Assembly: GCA_002085305.1 (NCBI GenBank)
Contig: NATJ01000095.1
Coordinates: forward strand, 1-8,843
Direction: 5' to 3'
Source: Epsilonproteobacteria bacterium 4484_65
GTDB lineage: Bacteria; Campylobacterota; Campylobacteria; Campylobacterales; Sulfurovaceae
Length of the DNA stretch: 8,843 nt
How positions within the stretch are numbered: the first letter of the stretch is position 1; the number at the start of each line of letters is the position of its first letter. Below the pieces are notes generated by a model that saw nothing but the letters and a program-made list of their open reading frames with translations, did no database searches and was not told the DNA's origin. Both the position numbers and the translations under genes were made by a program. Of the stretch, positions 1 to 6,318 are shown in pieces.

Positions 1-1208
1 TACATCAAGGACAGAGATATTGTTATTATGGCATCTAAAATCTTCCAGGTTTGGGCAGTATGCAGATCGCAAAACAATACTTCCATTCCCATCTTGATGA
101 TCAAATGTCAGATCGATGAAAAGCATACCTGTAATAGGATCAAGTGCAACCAATTTGGCACGCAAGCCCTCTTCTACCGCTTTATAGAAATTCAATTCTC
201 CACTGGAGTTAGTCTCATGCTTATCTTCAAATACAGAGATATCAATATTAACCAACACCTGACCTAACATTTTATGTGTATTTTTATCGTATGAGAGTTC
301 CATATGACTAACCCTACCAATGTCAAAGCCATCAAAACGTACAGGAGAGTCTATTCTTAAATTAGCGATAGAATCATCTGTAAGCAACATAAATTTTTTA
401 ATAGTTTTAGTTACAGAACCTATCGGTGTACTTTCAGCCAGGGTTTTACTTTTATAGAGAGGAAAAATATGATTATATGCAACATAACTATTCTTGTCTT
501 CTCCTGATGAAGAAAAGACAATTCCTCCCTGTAACATAAAATTTAAAGGGGCAATATTGATATCAAGATTACCTTTAGCAAAATCAATATTCACCATATT
601 CTTGATCCAAAACTTAGAATCATCATGTATATATGGTACATATTGTTTATTGATAAAGACAATAACATCTACACTTTTATTGTCCAGACCAAGATTAAGA
701 TATTCTACCTGTCCTACTTTTATGTTTTTATAGTAAATAGGCATACCTACTGATACATTCTCTGCATTCGCTGAAATAAGATGAAAGTATTCTCCTTCTA
801 TACTATCACGATAAGGCTGAGTAAGCCCAATAAATTTATCTTTAAATTTTTTTCCACCTGCTTTCGAATATATGTTTACATATGTTCCGGAAATCAGTGT
901 ATCTAATCCACTAACACCTGATAAACCCTGGTATTCATACGTACAACGACAGTAACACCGTCCGTCTCTTCATCTACATGAATTTTTGTTACTTTTCCTA
1001 CAGGTACATTTCGAAACTTTACCAGACTCTGTCCGGCGACCAAACCTTCATTTTTGGGAAAAACAATTTTAACCTCCGGTCCACGCTTTGCAAAATGCTG
1101 ATATCCCAACCATCCTGCAATGATCAGTGCTATAAAAGGTACGATCCATATAGAAGTAATAAAATTAAACTTGCTTGATTCTTCTATCTCCGGTATCTGT
1201 TTTGACAT
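1..1208 (-). pseudogene. pqiB: PqiB-like MCE-domain protein, frameshifted and cut by the window edge
   Basis: PqiB-family proteins are inner-membrane-anchored periplasmic proteins with three MCE (mammalian cell entry) domains that form a tube thought to carry lipids between the two membranes. The start is ATG at 1208, with an AAGGA site 10 nt upstream. Residues 17-38 form one membrane helix, then the first MCE domain begins (GPEVKIVFP, VGKVTKI). That frame stops at 903 after 101 residues. The next frame continues from about 925 to position 1 without a stop, opening with LSGVSGLDTLISG, the conserved sequence expected here. A second MCE domain (SVGMPIYYKNIKVGQVE) and a third (PVRFDGFDIGRVS) follow, which makes it PqiB-like rather than the seven-domain LetB. 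Compared with E. coli PqiB from memory, about 15 residues including the T-x-FW-x-V-x-P motif are missing at the break. The gene therefore carries a small out-of-frame deletion, or the assembly has an error. The C-terminus lies beyond the window. Confidence 0.85.
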
Positions 1209-1255
1209 TTATCTGTTTTCCTTAATCAATATTTATCTGTTTTCTTTAATTAATG
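1208..1255 (-). repeat. 24-bp imperfect tandem duplication at the pqiA/pqiB junction
   Basis: Positions 1208-1231 and 1232-1255 are adjacent direct copies that match at 21 of 24 bases. The copy at 1232-1255 encodes the last codons of the upstream PqiA-like protein (IKENR and stop). The copy at 1208-1231 is non-coding, and its equivalent of the AAAGAA in the gene end has become AAGGAA, which is the apparent Shine-Dalgarno site of the PqiB-like gene. The duplication therefore seems to have created the spacer and ribosome binding site between the two genes. Confidence 0.8.
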
Positions 1256-1832
1256 TTTCATCAAAGGCATGTGCTGCCAATAGTGTAAAAAAGACTGAGA
1301 TGGCAAACGCTGTTGCTGCTGTACCTGCCAGGATCTCGACACTGGACAAATGTATGAGTGCTGCGAGTATTGCAACGACAAAAACATCTATCATCGACCA
1401 TGGTCCGATCACTTCAGTCATATAATACAATTTATGTTTATTTACTTTTTTATCTTTTCCTAAAGGGTATTTTACACTAATTAACAGATAAATCAAGATA
1501 AGGAATTTCAAAACAGGTATCACTATGGATGCAAAGAAAATAATGGCAGCGACCGGGTAGGATCCATGTTCCCATAACATCACAACTCCACCAATGATCG
1601 TACTTTCATCTTTTGTTCCAAATGCAGAGGTAACCAACATAGGATAAAGATTTGCAGGGATATACGCAATCATAGCCGTAATAAGATATGCCCAAGATTT
1701 TTCTGTACTGAAACTTCTATGATGATAAATAGCAGAGCCACAACGACGACAAGCATTTTTTTTACCCTTATCTATGTTTACCGCATCACATACAGGACAT
1801 CGTATGAGTTTATCTTCGTCTATCTCGATCAC
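1233..1832 (-). CDS. pqiA: PqiA-like membrane protein (second, single-domain)
   Basis: This 199-residue protein of the PqiA/LetA family is an inner-membrane partner of MCE-domain lipid-transport proteins. The N-terminus has a zinc-ribbon-like pair of CxxC motifs (C12/C15 and C28/C31). About four membrane helices follow, with the family hallmarks PANLYP after the first helix and GPWSMIDVF before the third. E. coli PqiA is about twice as long because it carries two such modules in one chain; here each module is a separate gene. The start is GTG at 1832, overlapping the previous stop as GTGA, with AAGGA 6 nt upstream, so translation is probably coupled. The PqiB-like gene follows 24 nt downstream. 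The gene looks intact. It could equally be called LetA-like, but the three-domain MCE neighbour favours Pqi. Confidence 0.88.
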   Translation of the reverse strand: MIEIDEDKLIRCPVCDAVNIDKGKKNACRRCGSAIYHHRSFSTEKSWAYLITAMIAYIPANLYPMLVTSAFGTKDESTIIGGVVMLWEHGSYPVAAIIFFASIVIPVLKFLILIYLLISVKYPLGKDKKVNKHKLYYMTEVIGPWSMIDVFVVAILAALIHLSSVEILAGTAATAFAISVFFTLLAAHAFDETLIKENR

Positions 1833-2473
1833 TTATTATCCTTATCTAACAGGATTCTTTTTCTTAACATCCATATTTCGGAAAGATGAATACTTTTAGT
1901 AATATAAATATCTATCAGTACAAAGATCATTAATGCCCAAAATGCTACACCTATATGTATTTGTCCAAATGCTACAAGTTTGACAAGTGCAACAAGTATA
2001 CTGATAAAAAAGATATCTGCCATACTCCAAGGTGTAATATGAGAGAGTAAGACTAGCAATTCTTTTGTCAACTTTTCACCACGTTTCATCTTTAAAAGTA
2101 AAAAGAGAAGCATATTTATAACAAATATCATCAAAGGAAAGATGAAGATCAAAAAAGCACAAATAAATCCTACGATGTAAAAGCCATTATCAAACAGAGA
2201 AAAAATAGTTTTTGGAAGAGTAATAAACTGTTCACTTCCCAATATATCTATCTGCATTAAAGGAAACAGGTTTGCCAGAACGAAAAAAATAAACCCTGTA
2301 AGACTCAATGCCAAACCATGGTCTATAAGTTTACTGTCATACCTGTAAAGTACTCCTCCACATTCAGAGCAACATGCTTTACTTCCATCTTTTATAGCGA
2401 TCTCTTCATTGAGGGTAAAACACTTGTGACAAATGACAAAGTTATCAAGGGCATCTTCATTTTCAATTTTCAT
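1829..2473 (-). CDS. pqiA: PqiA-like membrane protein (first, single-domain)
   Basis: First gene of the pqi-like operon, 214 residues from ATG at 2473. It has the same layout as the next gene: CxxC pairs at C15/C18 and C35/C38 in the cytoplasmic N-terminus, then about four membrane helices with ANLFPLMQID and TPWSMADIFF hallmarks. The two genes are diverged copies of one module and together probably equal the two halves of a full-length PqiA. A longer reading from TTG at 2500 adds nine residues, but it has no Shine-Dalgarno site and passes through a good -10 box, so ATG 2473 is preferred. That start has no convincing Shine-Dalgarno site either; the -10 box lies only 7 nt upstream, so the message may be leaderless. 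The role with PqiB in intermembrane lipid handling is inferred from the family. Confidence 0.88.
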   Translation of the reverse strand: MKIENEDALDNFVICHKCFTLNEEIAIKDGSKACCSECGGVLYRYDSKLIDHGLALSLTGFIFFVLANLFPLMQIDILGSEQFITLPKTIFSLFDNGFYIVGFICAFLIFIFPLMIFVINMLLFLLLKMKRGEKLTKELLVLLSHITPWSMADIFFISILVALVKLVAFGQIHIGVAFWALMIFVLIDIYITKSIHLSEIWMLRKRILLDKDNK

Positions 2474-2538
2474 AGCGCTAATTATACCTAATGTAACCAA
2501 GATAAGTGTATGATAAATAAAAATCTTGAAGGATGAAG
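2474..2538. promoter_or_regulatory. Divergent promoter region between pqiA-like and lipid-kinase-like genes
   Basis: This gap of about 65 bp separates two divergent genes. On the minus strand a perfect TATAAT (2486 to 2481) lies 7 nt before ATG 2473, which would put the transcript start at or next to the start codon. No good -35 is seen, which is common in Campylobacterota. On the plus strand TATGAT at 2509-2514 is a possible -10 for the kinase-like gene, but it is weak. GAAGGA at 2528-2533 is the kinase ribosome binding site. Confidence 0.5.
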
Positions 2539-3219
2539 ATGAAGATACTCTCTATTGGTAAAAAACTACATCATGATGGGCTTGATATCACTTCTATAGA
2601 AGCTTCTTCTCTATCTGAACATCATGATATAGAACTCTACACCTATGTCATTATCAATGGTGGAGACGGCACCATAAGAAGGGTACTTAGACAGTTACAT
2701 AACTTAGATAAAATGCCTATCTTCATCCTTAATCCTACAGGTTCCTTTAATGTTGTTGCCAAGATCCACAGAGCACCAAAAATAGAGAAAGTTTTAAATG
2801 TAATTGCAAACGGTAAGACTCCCAAAACCCAAAAACACCATCTCTTTAAACTCAATGATGAGATCTTCCTCTTTTCAGCGGGAAATATGGGAGATTTACA
2901 ACATATTTTCCTCTCTGAAACTCTACGTTTTGGAATTCTCCGACATGGTATACTCAAATATATCCTAGCAGTTATCCTTCTCATCCCTGCCCATATAATC
3001 ATGACACCTTTTATGCTGTTGAGCAAAAACAGGTTTTTTATCTTTACTCCTCTGCGTTTTATTAAAAAGTTTGGTAGTTTTTACGGAGAAGTCAAAGAGT
3101 TAACCATCGATCTAGAAAATGAATACAACATGTTAGAACTCGATGGAGATATCATCACTGTTCATGGAAGACATTTACATATTAAACAGGCAGGGAGTGT
3201 GCCTGTTGTTACGCAGTAG
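2539..3219 (+). CDS. Diacylglycerol-kinase-like lipid kinase family protein (short)
   Basis: The protein has 226 residues and a DAGK catalytic-domain signature: the nucleotide-binding GGDGT at 41-45 after a hydrophobic strand (YVIIN), and NPTGSFN at about 65-71 in place of the usual P-x-GT-x-N loop. A GNMGD loop follows, and the C-terminal LELDGD strand matches the DGE segment of YegS/DgkB proteins. Members phosphorylate diacylglycerol or related lipids, or sphingoid bases, with ATP. It is clearly shorter than the usual 290-300 residues; the first strands before GGDGT are compressed and the middle is reduced. A hydrophobic stretch at about 138-158 may bind the membrane. ATG 2533 is also in frame, but it abuts the GAAGGA site; ATG 2539 gives a 5-nt spacer and is preferred. 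Its position divergent from the pqi-like operon fits membrane-lipid work, but the substrate is unknown and activity is not assured given the altered glycine loop. Confidence 0.75.
   Translation: MKILSIGKKLHHDGLDITSIEASSLSEHHDIELYTYVIINGGDGTIRRVLRQLHNLDKMPIFILNPTGSFNVVAKIHRAPKIEKVLNVIANGKTPKTQKHHLFKLNDEIFLFSAGNMGDLQHIFLSETLRFGILRHGILKYILAVILLIPAHIIMTPFMLLSKNRFFIFTPLRFIKKFGSFYGEVKELTIDLENEYNMLELDGDIITVHGRHLHIKQAGSVPVVTQ
3185..3207. terminator. Hairpin at the 3' end of the lipid-kinase-like gene, possible terminator
   Basis: AACAGGCA (3185-3192) and TGCCTGTT (3200-3207) form an 8-bp perfect stem with a 7-nt loop, lying inside the last codons of the kinase-like gene. It sits between two converging genes and could slow transcription from either side. 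The following plus-strand bases (GTTACG) are not a proper T-run, so intrinsic termination is uncertain. A weaker AAATAGA/TCTATTT pair (3234-3240 and 3258-3264) lies just beyond it in the convergent gap. Confidence 0.4.
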
Positions 3220-3261
3220 ATCATATTTATTTAAAATAGATAATCCTAAAAACAGGGTCTA

Positions 3262-3579
3262 TTTATCATATTTATTATAAAGATACTCAGCTAACCCTGT
3301 TGCTTCACTATCAGTCATAGCACCTTTTAGAGATGGCATAAGACCAAAATCTTTAATAGCTTTTTTACCGTAAAGAGATTTTCTCTTATTAGGTTCATTA
3401 ATATATTCTTTAACAAAAGTGATAAATGCTTCTTTGGTTTTAGTTTCAGCTTTTAGTTTGTGAATAACATCCTTCGCATACGGTGCTTCATATACATTTG
3501 TAAGTTCACCACCAGACTCATTCACACCTATTACAGTAGTGTGGCAACTTGAACAATATTTGTTAAAAAGTGCTTCATT
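3262..3579 (-). repeat. Direct repeat unit, C-terminal copy of the heme domain (intact)
   Basis: This copy corresponds to 3655-3932. Matching blocks are offset by 393 bp on the 3' side and 353 bp on the 5' side. The 40-bp difference is the segment present here (about 3430-3470, encoding HKLKAETKTKEAF) but absent from the other copy. Over the block 3481-3576 the two copies differ at only about five of 96 bases, so the duplication is recent. Confidence 0.85.
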
Positions 3580-3654
3580 TGCTTTAACCAGTTGTGCTGA
3601 TTTTTTATCTTCTTCAGAAAGCACAGCTTTTTTCTCTTCTACCTTTTGTGGTTC

Positions 3655-3932
3655 TTTACCATAATCACTATACATATACTCAGCCAATTTAGTTGATTCA
3701 CTGTCTGTCATAACACCTTTTAGAGATGGCATAAGACCAAAGTCTTTGATGGCTTTCTTCCCATAAAGAGATTTTCTCTTATCCGGTTCATTAATGTAAT
3801 CTTTAATAAAAACCGAATAACATCACCAGCATACGGTGCTTCATATACATTTGTAAGTTCACCACCAGACTCATTCACACCTATTACAGTAGTATGGCAA
3901 CTTGCACAATATTTACCAAAAAGTGCTTCCCC
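3655..3932 (-). repeat. Direct repeat unit, N-terminal copy of the heme domain (40-bp deletion)
   Basis: This is the partner of the repeat at 3262-3579. It has the same order of blocks, but 50 bp of the other copy between GATGTTATTC and AAAGA-TA are represented by only 10 bp here (near 3811-3816). The change shifts the reading frame, while the sequence on both sides stays highly similar to the intact copy. Confidence 0.85.
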
Positions 3933-4025
3933 TGATTGAGCCAAGAGTGCAGATGTAGATAGTACTGAGAAAAGAACAATATTTTTCATTTTCATCTTAT
4001 AAAACCTTTAGTTGAATTTATATGA

Positions 4026-4054
4026 ATTATATCATACATAATTTTATTTTATGA
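4026..4054 (-). promoter_or_regulatory. Predicted promoter of the minus-strand cytochrome c gene
   Basis: Reading leftwards, TGATATAAT gives a perfect TATAAT -10 (4031 to 4026) with the extended TGn element. The position expected for a -35 (4054 to 4049, TCATAA) is poor, as is usual for AT-rich Campylobacterota promoters. The -10 lies about 30 nt before the start codon, leaving room for the AAAGG ribosome binding site. Confidence 0.6.
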
Positions 4055-4072
4055 TTATTATAATATTTACTA

Positions 4073-4101
4073 TTGACATATGCACATATGTTCGATATAC
4101 T
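4073..4101 (+). promoter_or_regulatory. Near-consensus sigma-70 promoter of the DUF134-led operon
   Basis: TTGACA (4073-4078) is a perfect -35. TATACT (4096-4101) is a good -10, separated from it by exactly 17 bp. A start near 4108 would leave a leader of about 40 nt ending in AAGGAG (4135-4140), 7 nt before ATG 4148. A full -35 stands out in this kind of genome and suggests an intrinsically strong promoter held down by a repressor. Confidence 0.7.
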
Positions 4102-4126
4102 TCTCTCAATATTTGGGCATATGTTC
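4077..4126 (+). promoter_or_regulatory. Cluster of CATATG palindromes, candidate operator
   Basis: The 6-bp palindrome CATATG occurs at 4077-4082, 4085-4090 and 4118-4123. The second and third are both followed by TTC, giving a 9-bp direct repeat CATATGTTC spaced 33 bp apart, about three helical turns. The first two lie between the -35 and -10 and form a near-perfect 14-bp dyad; the third lies just downstream of the expected transcript start. The arrangement fits a repressor bound at two places. The DUF134 protein encoded next is the obvious candidate, but this is inference. Confidence 0.5.
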
Positions 4127-4147
4127 ATAACACGAAGGAGTCTATTA

Positions 4148-4465
4148 ATGCAATCAGGAAGAAGAAAAATCAGACGGAATATTGCTAAAGACCATACTCA
4201 AGTCTGCTTCAAACCCTGTGGAATACGAAATGCTCAGCTTGAAAAAATGATCATAGATGAAGATGAAATGGAAGCACTGAGACTTAGTGATTTTGAAGGT
4301 CTATACCAGCAGGAGTGTGCAGATAAAATGGGTATTTCCAGAACGACTTTTTCCAGACTCATTGAAAATGCACGCAGAAAAATTTCTGATGCATTGCTGC
4401 ACAACAAAGCAATTTCAATTACAAAACAAAATGTATTAAAGGAAGATCAAGATGGAATTAAATAA
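4148..4465 (+). CDS. DUF134 family helix-turn-helix protein, predicted regulator
   Basis: The protein has 105 residues and is a good match to the DUF134 family: a basic N-terminus (GRRKIRRNI), the motif FKPCGI, the conserved DEMEALRLSDFEGLYQQE, and a helix-turn-helix resembling sigma region 4 (ADKMGISRTTFSRLIENARRKI), ending with DALLHNKAISI. Members are presumed DNA-binding proteins; their ligand is unknown. Two cysteines (VCFKPC) could bind a metal or sense redox, though this is speculation. ATG 4148 is chosen because AAGGAG lies 7 nt upstream; the frame stays open back to TTG 4073, but that extension would be the promoter itself. As first gene behind a promoter with palindromic repeats, it probably regulates its own operon. 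Its end overlaps the next gene by 14 nt. Confidence 0.88.
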   Translation: MQSGRRKIRRNIAKDHTQVCFKPCGIRNAQLEKMIIDEDEMEALRLSDFEGLYQQECADKMGISRTTFSRLIENARRKISDALLHNKAISITKQNVLKEDQDGIK

Positions 4466-5417
4466 AAGATCACTCGAACACTTTCCTGTGCAGCTTTTTG
4501 CTGTGATCATGGGGGTTTCGGGTTTGGCAATTGTTTTTGCAAAGGCGTATCACCTTATTGATTTGCCTTATTGGATCTACGGCTTACTGCTTTTTATCGA
4601 TACACTATTGTTTCTTGGGATATTTATAGCCTATATGTTTAAGTGGCTGCTCTATCCTGAAGCGATTAAAAAAGAGTTTTACCACCCTATTAAAAGCTCA
4701 TTTATGGCAGCGATCTCAATCAGTTTTTTACTGGTCTCCATTGCCTATTATGATTTTGCACCTACGTTATCGATACTCCTTTGGTATATCGGTGCACCGC
4801 TACAATTGGCTTTTACGCTGATTGTTATGCGTTACTGGATTCACAATGAATTTAAGGTAGTACATAGCAATCCTGCCTGGTTCATCCCTATTGTGGGTAA
4901 TGTACTTGTACCTGTCGTGGGGGTAGAGGCAGCTCCTGTCTGGGTATCACTCTTTTTCTTTGCTTTGGGAATGTTTTTTTGGATGGTACTTTTTACTATC
5001 ATGATGTATCGTATTGTTTTTCATCATCCCTTAGCCAAAAAGTTGGTACCTACACTGTTTATACTTATTGCACCTCCTGCCGTAGGGTTTGTAAGTTACT
5101 TTCGTATCACCAATGGAAGCATAGATATGTTTAGTATGTTTCTCTACTTTATAGCACTTTTCACACTACTTTTACTGCTCTTTATGGTACGAATGTTTGA
5201 TACAAAACAGTTTTTTATCTCATGGTGGGCTTACACTTTCCCACTTGCGGCGATAACCATAGCTACACTGTTAATGCACATGGCATTAAGGACAACCGTA
5301 ACCTATATGGGTTCAGTGATTTTAATACTATTGACAACATCAGTCATAGGATTTGTAACAGTTAAAACGATCCAAGAGTGTAGAGCAGAAAAAATTTGTA
5401 TAGAAGAGGAAGAATAA
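4452..5417 (+). CDS. SLAC1/TDT family anion channel or exporter
   Basis: The 321-residue, very hydrophobic protein has about ten predicted membrane helices. The opening LEHFPVQLFAVIMGVSGLAI and later NPAWFIPIVGNVLVPVVG match the tellurite-resistance/dicarboxylate transporter (TDT) and SLAC1 family, with a phenylalanine-rich segment (VSLFFFALGMFFWMVLF) in the middle as in TehA. Relatives conduct small anions such as chloride and nitrate, export sulfite (fungal Ssu1) or confer tellurite resistance (TehA); the sequence alone does not fix the substrate here. Length is normal for the family and no break is seen. ATG 4452 has AAAGGA 8 nt upstream inside the DUF134 gene, and the stop overlaps the next start by one base (TAATG), so translation is likely coupled on both sides. 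A downstream TauE/SafE gene in the same operon makes sulfite or a related oxyanion a reasonable guess. Confidence 0.85.
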   Translation: MELNKRSLEHFPVQLFAVIMGVSGLAIVFAKAYHLIDLPYWIYGLLLFIDTLLFLGIFIAYMFKWLLYPEAIKKEFYHPIKSSFMAAISISFLLVSIAYYDFAPTLSILLWYIGAPLQLAFTLIVMRYWIHNEFKVVHSNPAWFIPIVGNVLVPVVGVEAAPVWVSLFFFALGMFFWMVLFTIMMYRIVFHHPLAKKLVPTLFILIAPPAVGFVSYFRITNGSIDMFSMFLYFIALFTLLLLLFMVRMFDTKQFFISWWAYTFPLAAITIATLLMHMALRTTVTYMGSVILILLTTSVIGFVTVKTIQECRAEKICIEEEE

Positions 5418-5926
5418 TGAGTAACAAAAAAGGAATTTTAATAGGTATGATCTTAGGTTTGGTACTGAGTCTGTTTGTCACAGGTTTAGCTTTTAAAATA
5501 GCAGCACCAACCATGTTTTTTAAAGAGGTAAGCGTACCTTATGCTTTTGATAAAACAGTAAGAATGCTCCAAATACGTATCAACAAACAAGAGGGATGGC
5601 ATGTCACCGATGTGATTGACCAGCAAAAAGAGGTTTTAGACAACGGCGGCGAAGATGTCGGAAAAGTCAAGATCATCAAATTTTGCAATGGCAAACTCTC
5701 CGGTATCATGCTAAACAATGACGGCAGTAAATTTATGGCTGCAAAGATGCCGCTTAGTATTGCCGTTTATGAGAAGAGTGACGGAAGAGTAACCATTGGG
5801 CTCATGAACGGATATATCATGGCACGGCTCTTCTCCGGAAGCAGAGAAGGTGAGATCATGGAAGAGGTTGTAAAAGATATGGAAGAGATTCTAGGCTTTT
5901 TACATTTTAGATTTACAATATTTTAA
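5417..5926 (+). CDS. Membrane-anchored DUF302 domain protein
   Basis: The protein has 169 residues. One N-terminal helix (about 6-28) works as an anchor or uncleaved signal, putting the rest in the periplasm. The remainder fits DUF302: the amphipathic segment around YAFDKTVRMLQIRINKQEGW, a central KIIKFCNGKLSGIML, then MPLSIAVYEKSDGRVTIGLMNG and a C-terminal helix. In DUF302 proteins this region corresponds to the cysteine-containing strand followed by the P-x-x-I-x-V-Y strand. The biochemical role of DUF302 is not established; it is frequent in sulfur-metabolising bacteria and often near redox or transport genes. ATG 5417 is preferred over upstream in-frame TTG because GAGGA (5406-5410) lies 6 nt ahead and the start overlaps the previous stop. 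The single Cys in the FCNG motif may be functional, but this is unproven. Confidence 0.82.
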   Translation: MSNKKGILIGMILGLVLSLFVTGLAFKIAAPTMFFKEVSVPYAFDKTVRMLQIRINKQEGWHVTDVIDQQKEVLDNGGEDVGKVKIIKFCNGKLSGIMLNNDGSKFMAAKMPLSIAVYEKSDGRVTIGLMNGYIMARLFSGSREGEIMEEVVKDMEEILGFLHFRFTIF

Positions 5927-5938
5927 TAAGGAAAAAAA

Positions 5939-6310
5939 ATGATAGCAATACCATTAAAACTAAACAAAGAAAATTCAGCTCTAGCACCACTATTTGGTAA
6001 AGCAAAATGGTTTGCTTTTGTAGAAAATGGTAATATAACTATAGAGAAAAATGAAGCACAAGGCGGTTCAGGCGTTGTAAAATGGCTACTGGGGAAAGGC
6101 GTAAAAACGCTTATTATGCAAAAAATGAGCCAGCCTCCCTATCAGATGATCAAAGAGGAAGGAAGTATCACTATATACTATGTGGGTTCCGATAGAATTG
6201 AATTGCCTGAGGCACTTAACAGATATGAAGCTGACGAGTTGGTCATACTTGACGATACCAATGCTCCGGATATTGTCAAGTCTCACAAGAGACAACATCA
6301 ACAACGGTAA
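5939..6310 (+). CDS. NifX/NifB-like dinitrogenase iron-molybdenum cofactor family protein (COG1433)
   Basis: This is a cytoplasmic protein of 123 residues. It begins MIAIPLKLNKENSALAPLFG, the usual opening of the family (strand, loop, then FG-x-A before an F-rich strand), followed by GGSGVVKWLLGKGVKTLIM and EEGSITIYYVG, which complete the RNase-H-like fold seen in NifX, NafY and MTH1175-like proteins. NifX-type members carry iron-sulfur or iron-molybdenum cofactor precursors. Stand-alone members, as here with no nif genes in view, have no proven role. Genes of this family are often found near DUF134 genes, which supports a functional link with the regulator at the head of the operon. AAGGA (5928-5932) lies 6 nt before the ATG. 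The last ten or so residues are basic (SHKRQHQQR), an unusual tail. Confidence 0.82.
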   Translation: MIAIPLKLNKENSALAPLFGKAKWFAFVENGNITIEKNEAQGGSGVVKWLLGKGVKTLIMQKMSQPPYQMIKEEGSITIYYVGSDRIELPEALNRYEADELVILDDTNAPDIVKSHKRQHQQR

Positions 6311-6318
6311 GGAATAAA

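Larger units (their letters stand above)
3259..3995 (-). pseudogene. Periplasmic diheme cytochrome c with duplicated domain, frameshifted
   Basis: The start is ATG at 3995, with AAAGG 9 nt upstream. The first 19 residues form a Sec signal peptide ending near LLA-Q. Heme site one is CASCH (residues 30-34). The frame then breaks near 3811-3816, and the other frame continues from KDYINEP to the stop at 3259. The second part repeats the same domain with heme site CSSCH. Each domain has a long insert after the heme motif (GVNESGGELTNVYEAPYA) and a conserved GLMPS, whose Met is the likely axial ligand. A lysine/glutamate-rich linker joins the two domains. The second copy has DVI-HKLKAETKTKEAFIT-F where the first has only DVI-R before the shift: a net loss of 40 bp. 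Without reframing, the product is one truncated monoheme protein, and the second domain has no export signal. The likely role was electron carriage in the periplasm; the partner is unknown. Confidence 0.85.

Noticed and set aside
28..733. Two plus-strand open frames of 79 residues (28-267 and 494-733)
   Set aside because: They lie opposite the continuous second reading frame of the PqiB-like gene, have no family resemblance and no ribosome binding sites.
877..890. CATATGTTC-like sequence within the PqiB-like gene as another operator
   Set aside because: It lies in coding sequence, is single and has no promoter nearby. One chance match is expected in AT-rich DNA.
1120..1425. Plus-strand frame with the repeated peptide YLFSLINI
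   Set aside because: The repeat is the antisense reading of the 24-bp tandem duplication between the PqiA-like and PqiB-like genes.
2643..3026. Minus-strand frame opposite the lipid-kinase-like gene
   Set aside because: It is fully covered by a recognisable plus-strand gene and its translation looks like antisense, without domain features.
3800..3830. Programmed ribosomal frameshifting in the cytochrome c gene
   Set aside because: The intact repeat copy shows that 40 bp are missing here; a slip would not restore the lost residues, and no pause structure or clear slippery site is evident.
3262..3932. Repeat pair as a CRISPR array or mobile element
   Set aside because: There are only two long coding repeats, no spacers, no terminal inverted repeats and no transposase; a duplicated protein domain explains it.
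4073..4147. Extension of the DUF134 protein upstream to TTG 4073
   Set aside because: The first codons would be the TTGACA promoter element, and the added residues do not match the family. ATG 4148 has a perfect AAGGAG site 7 nt away.
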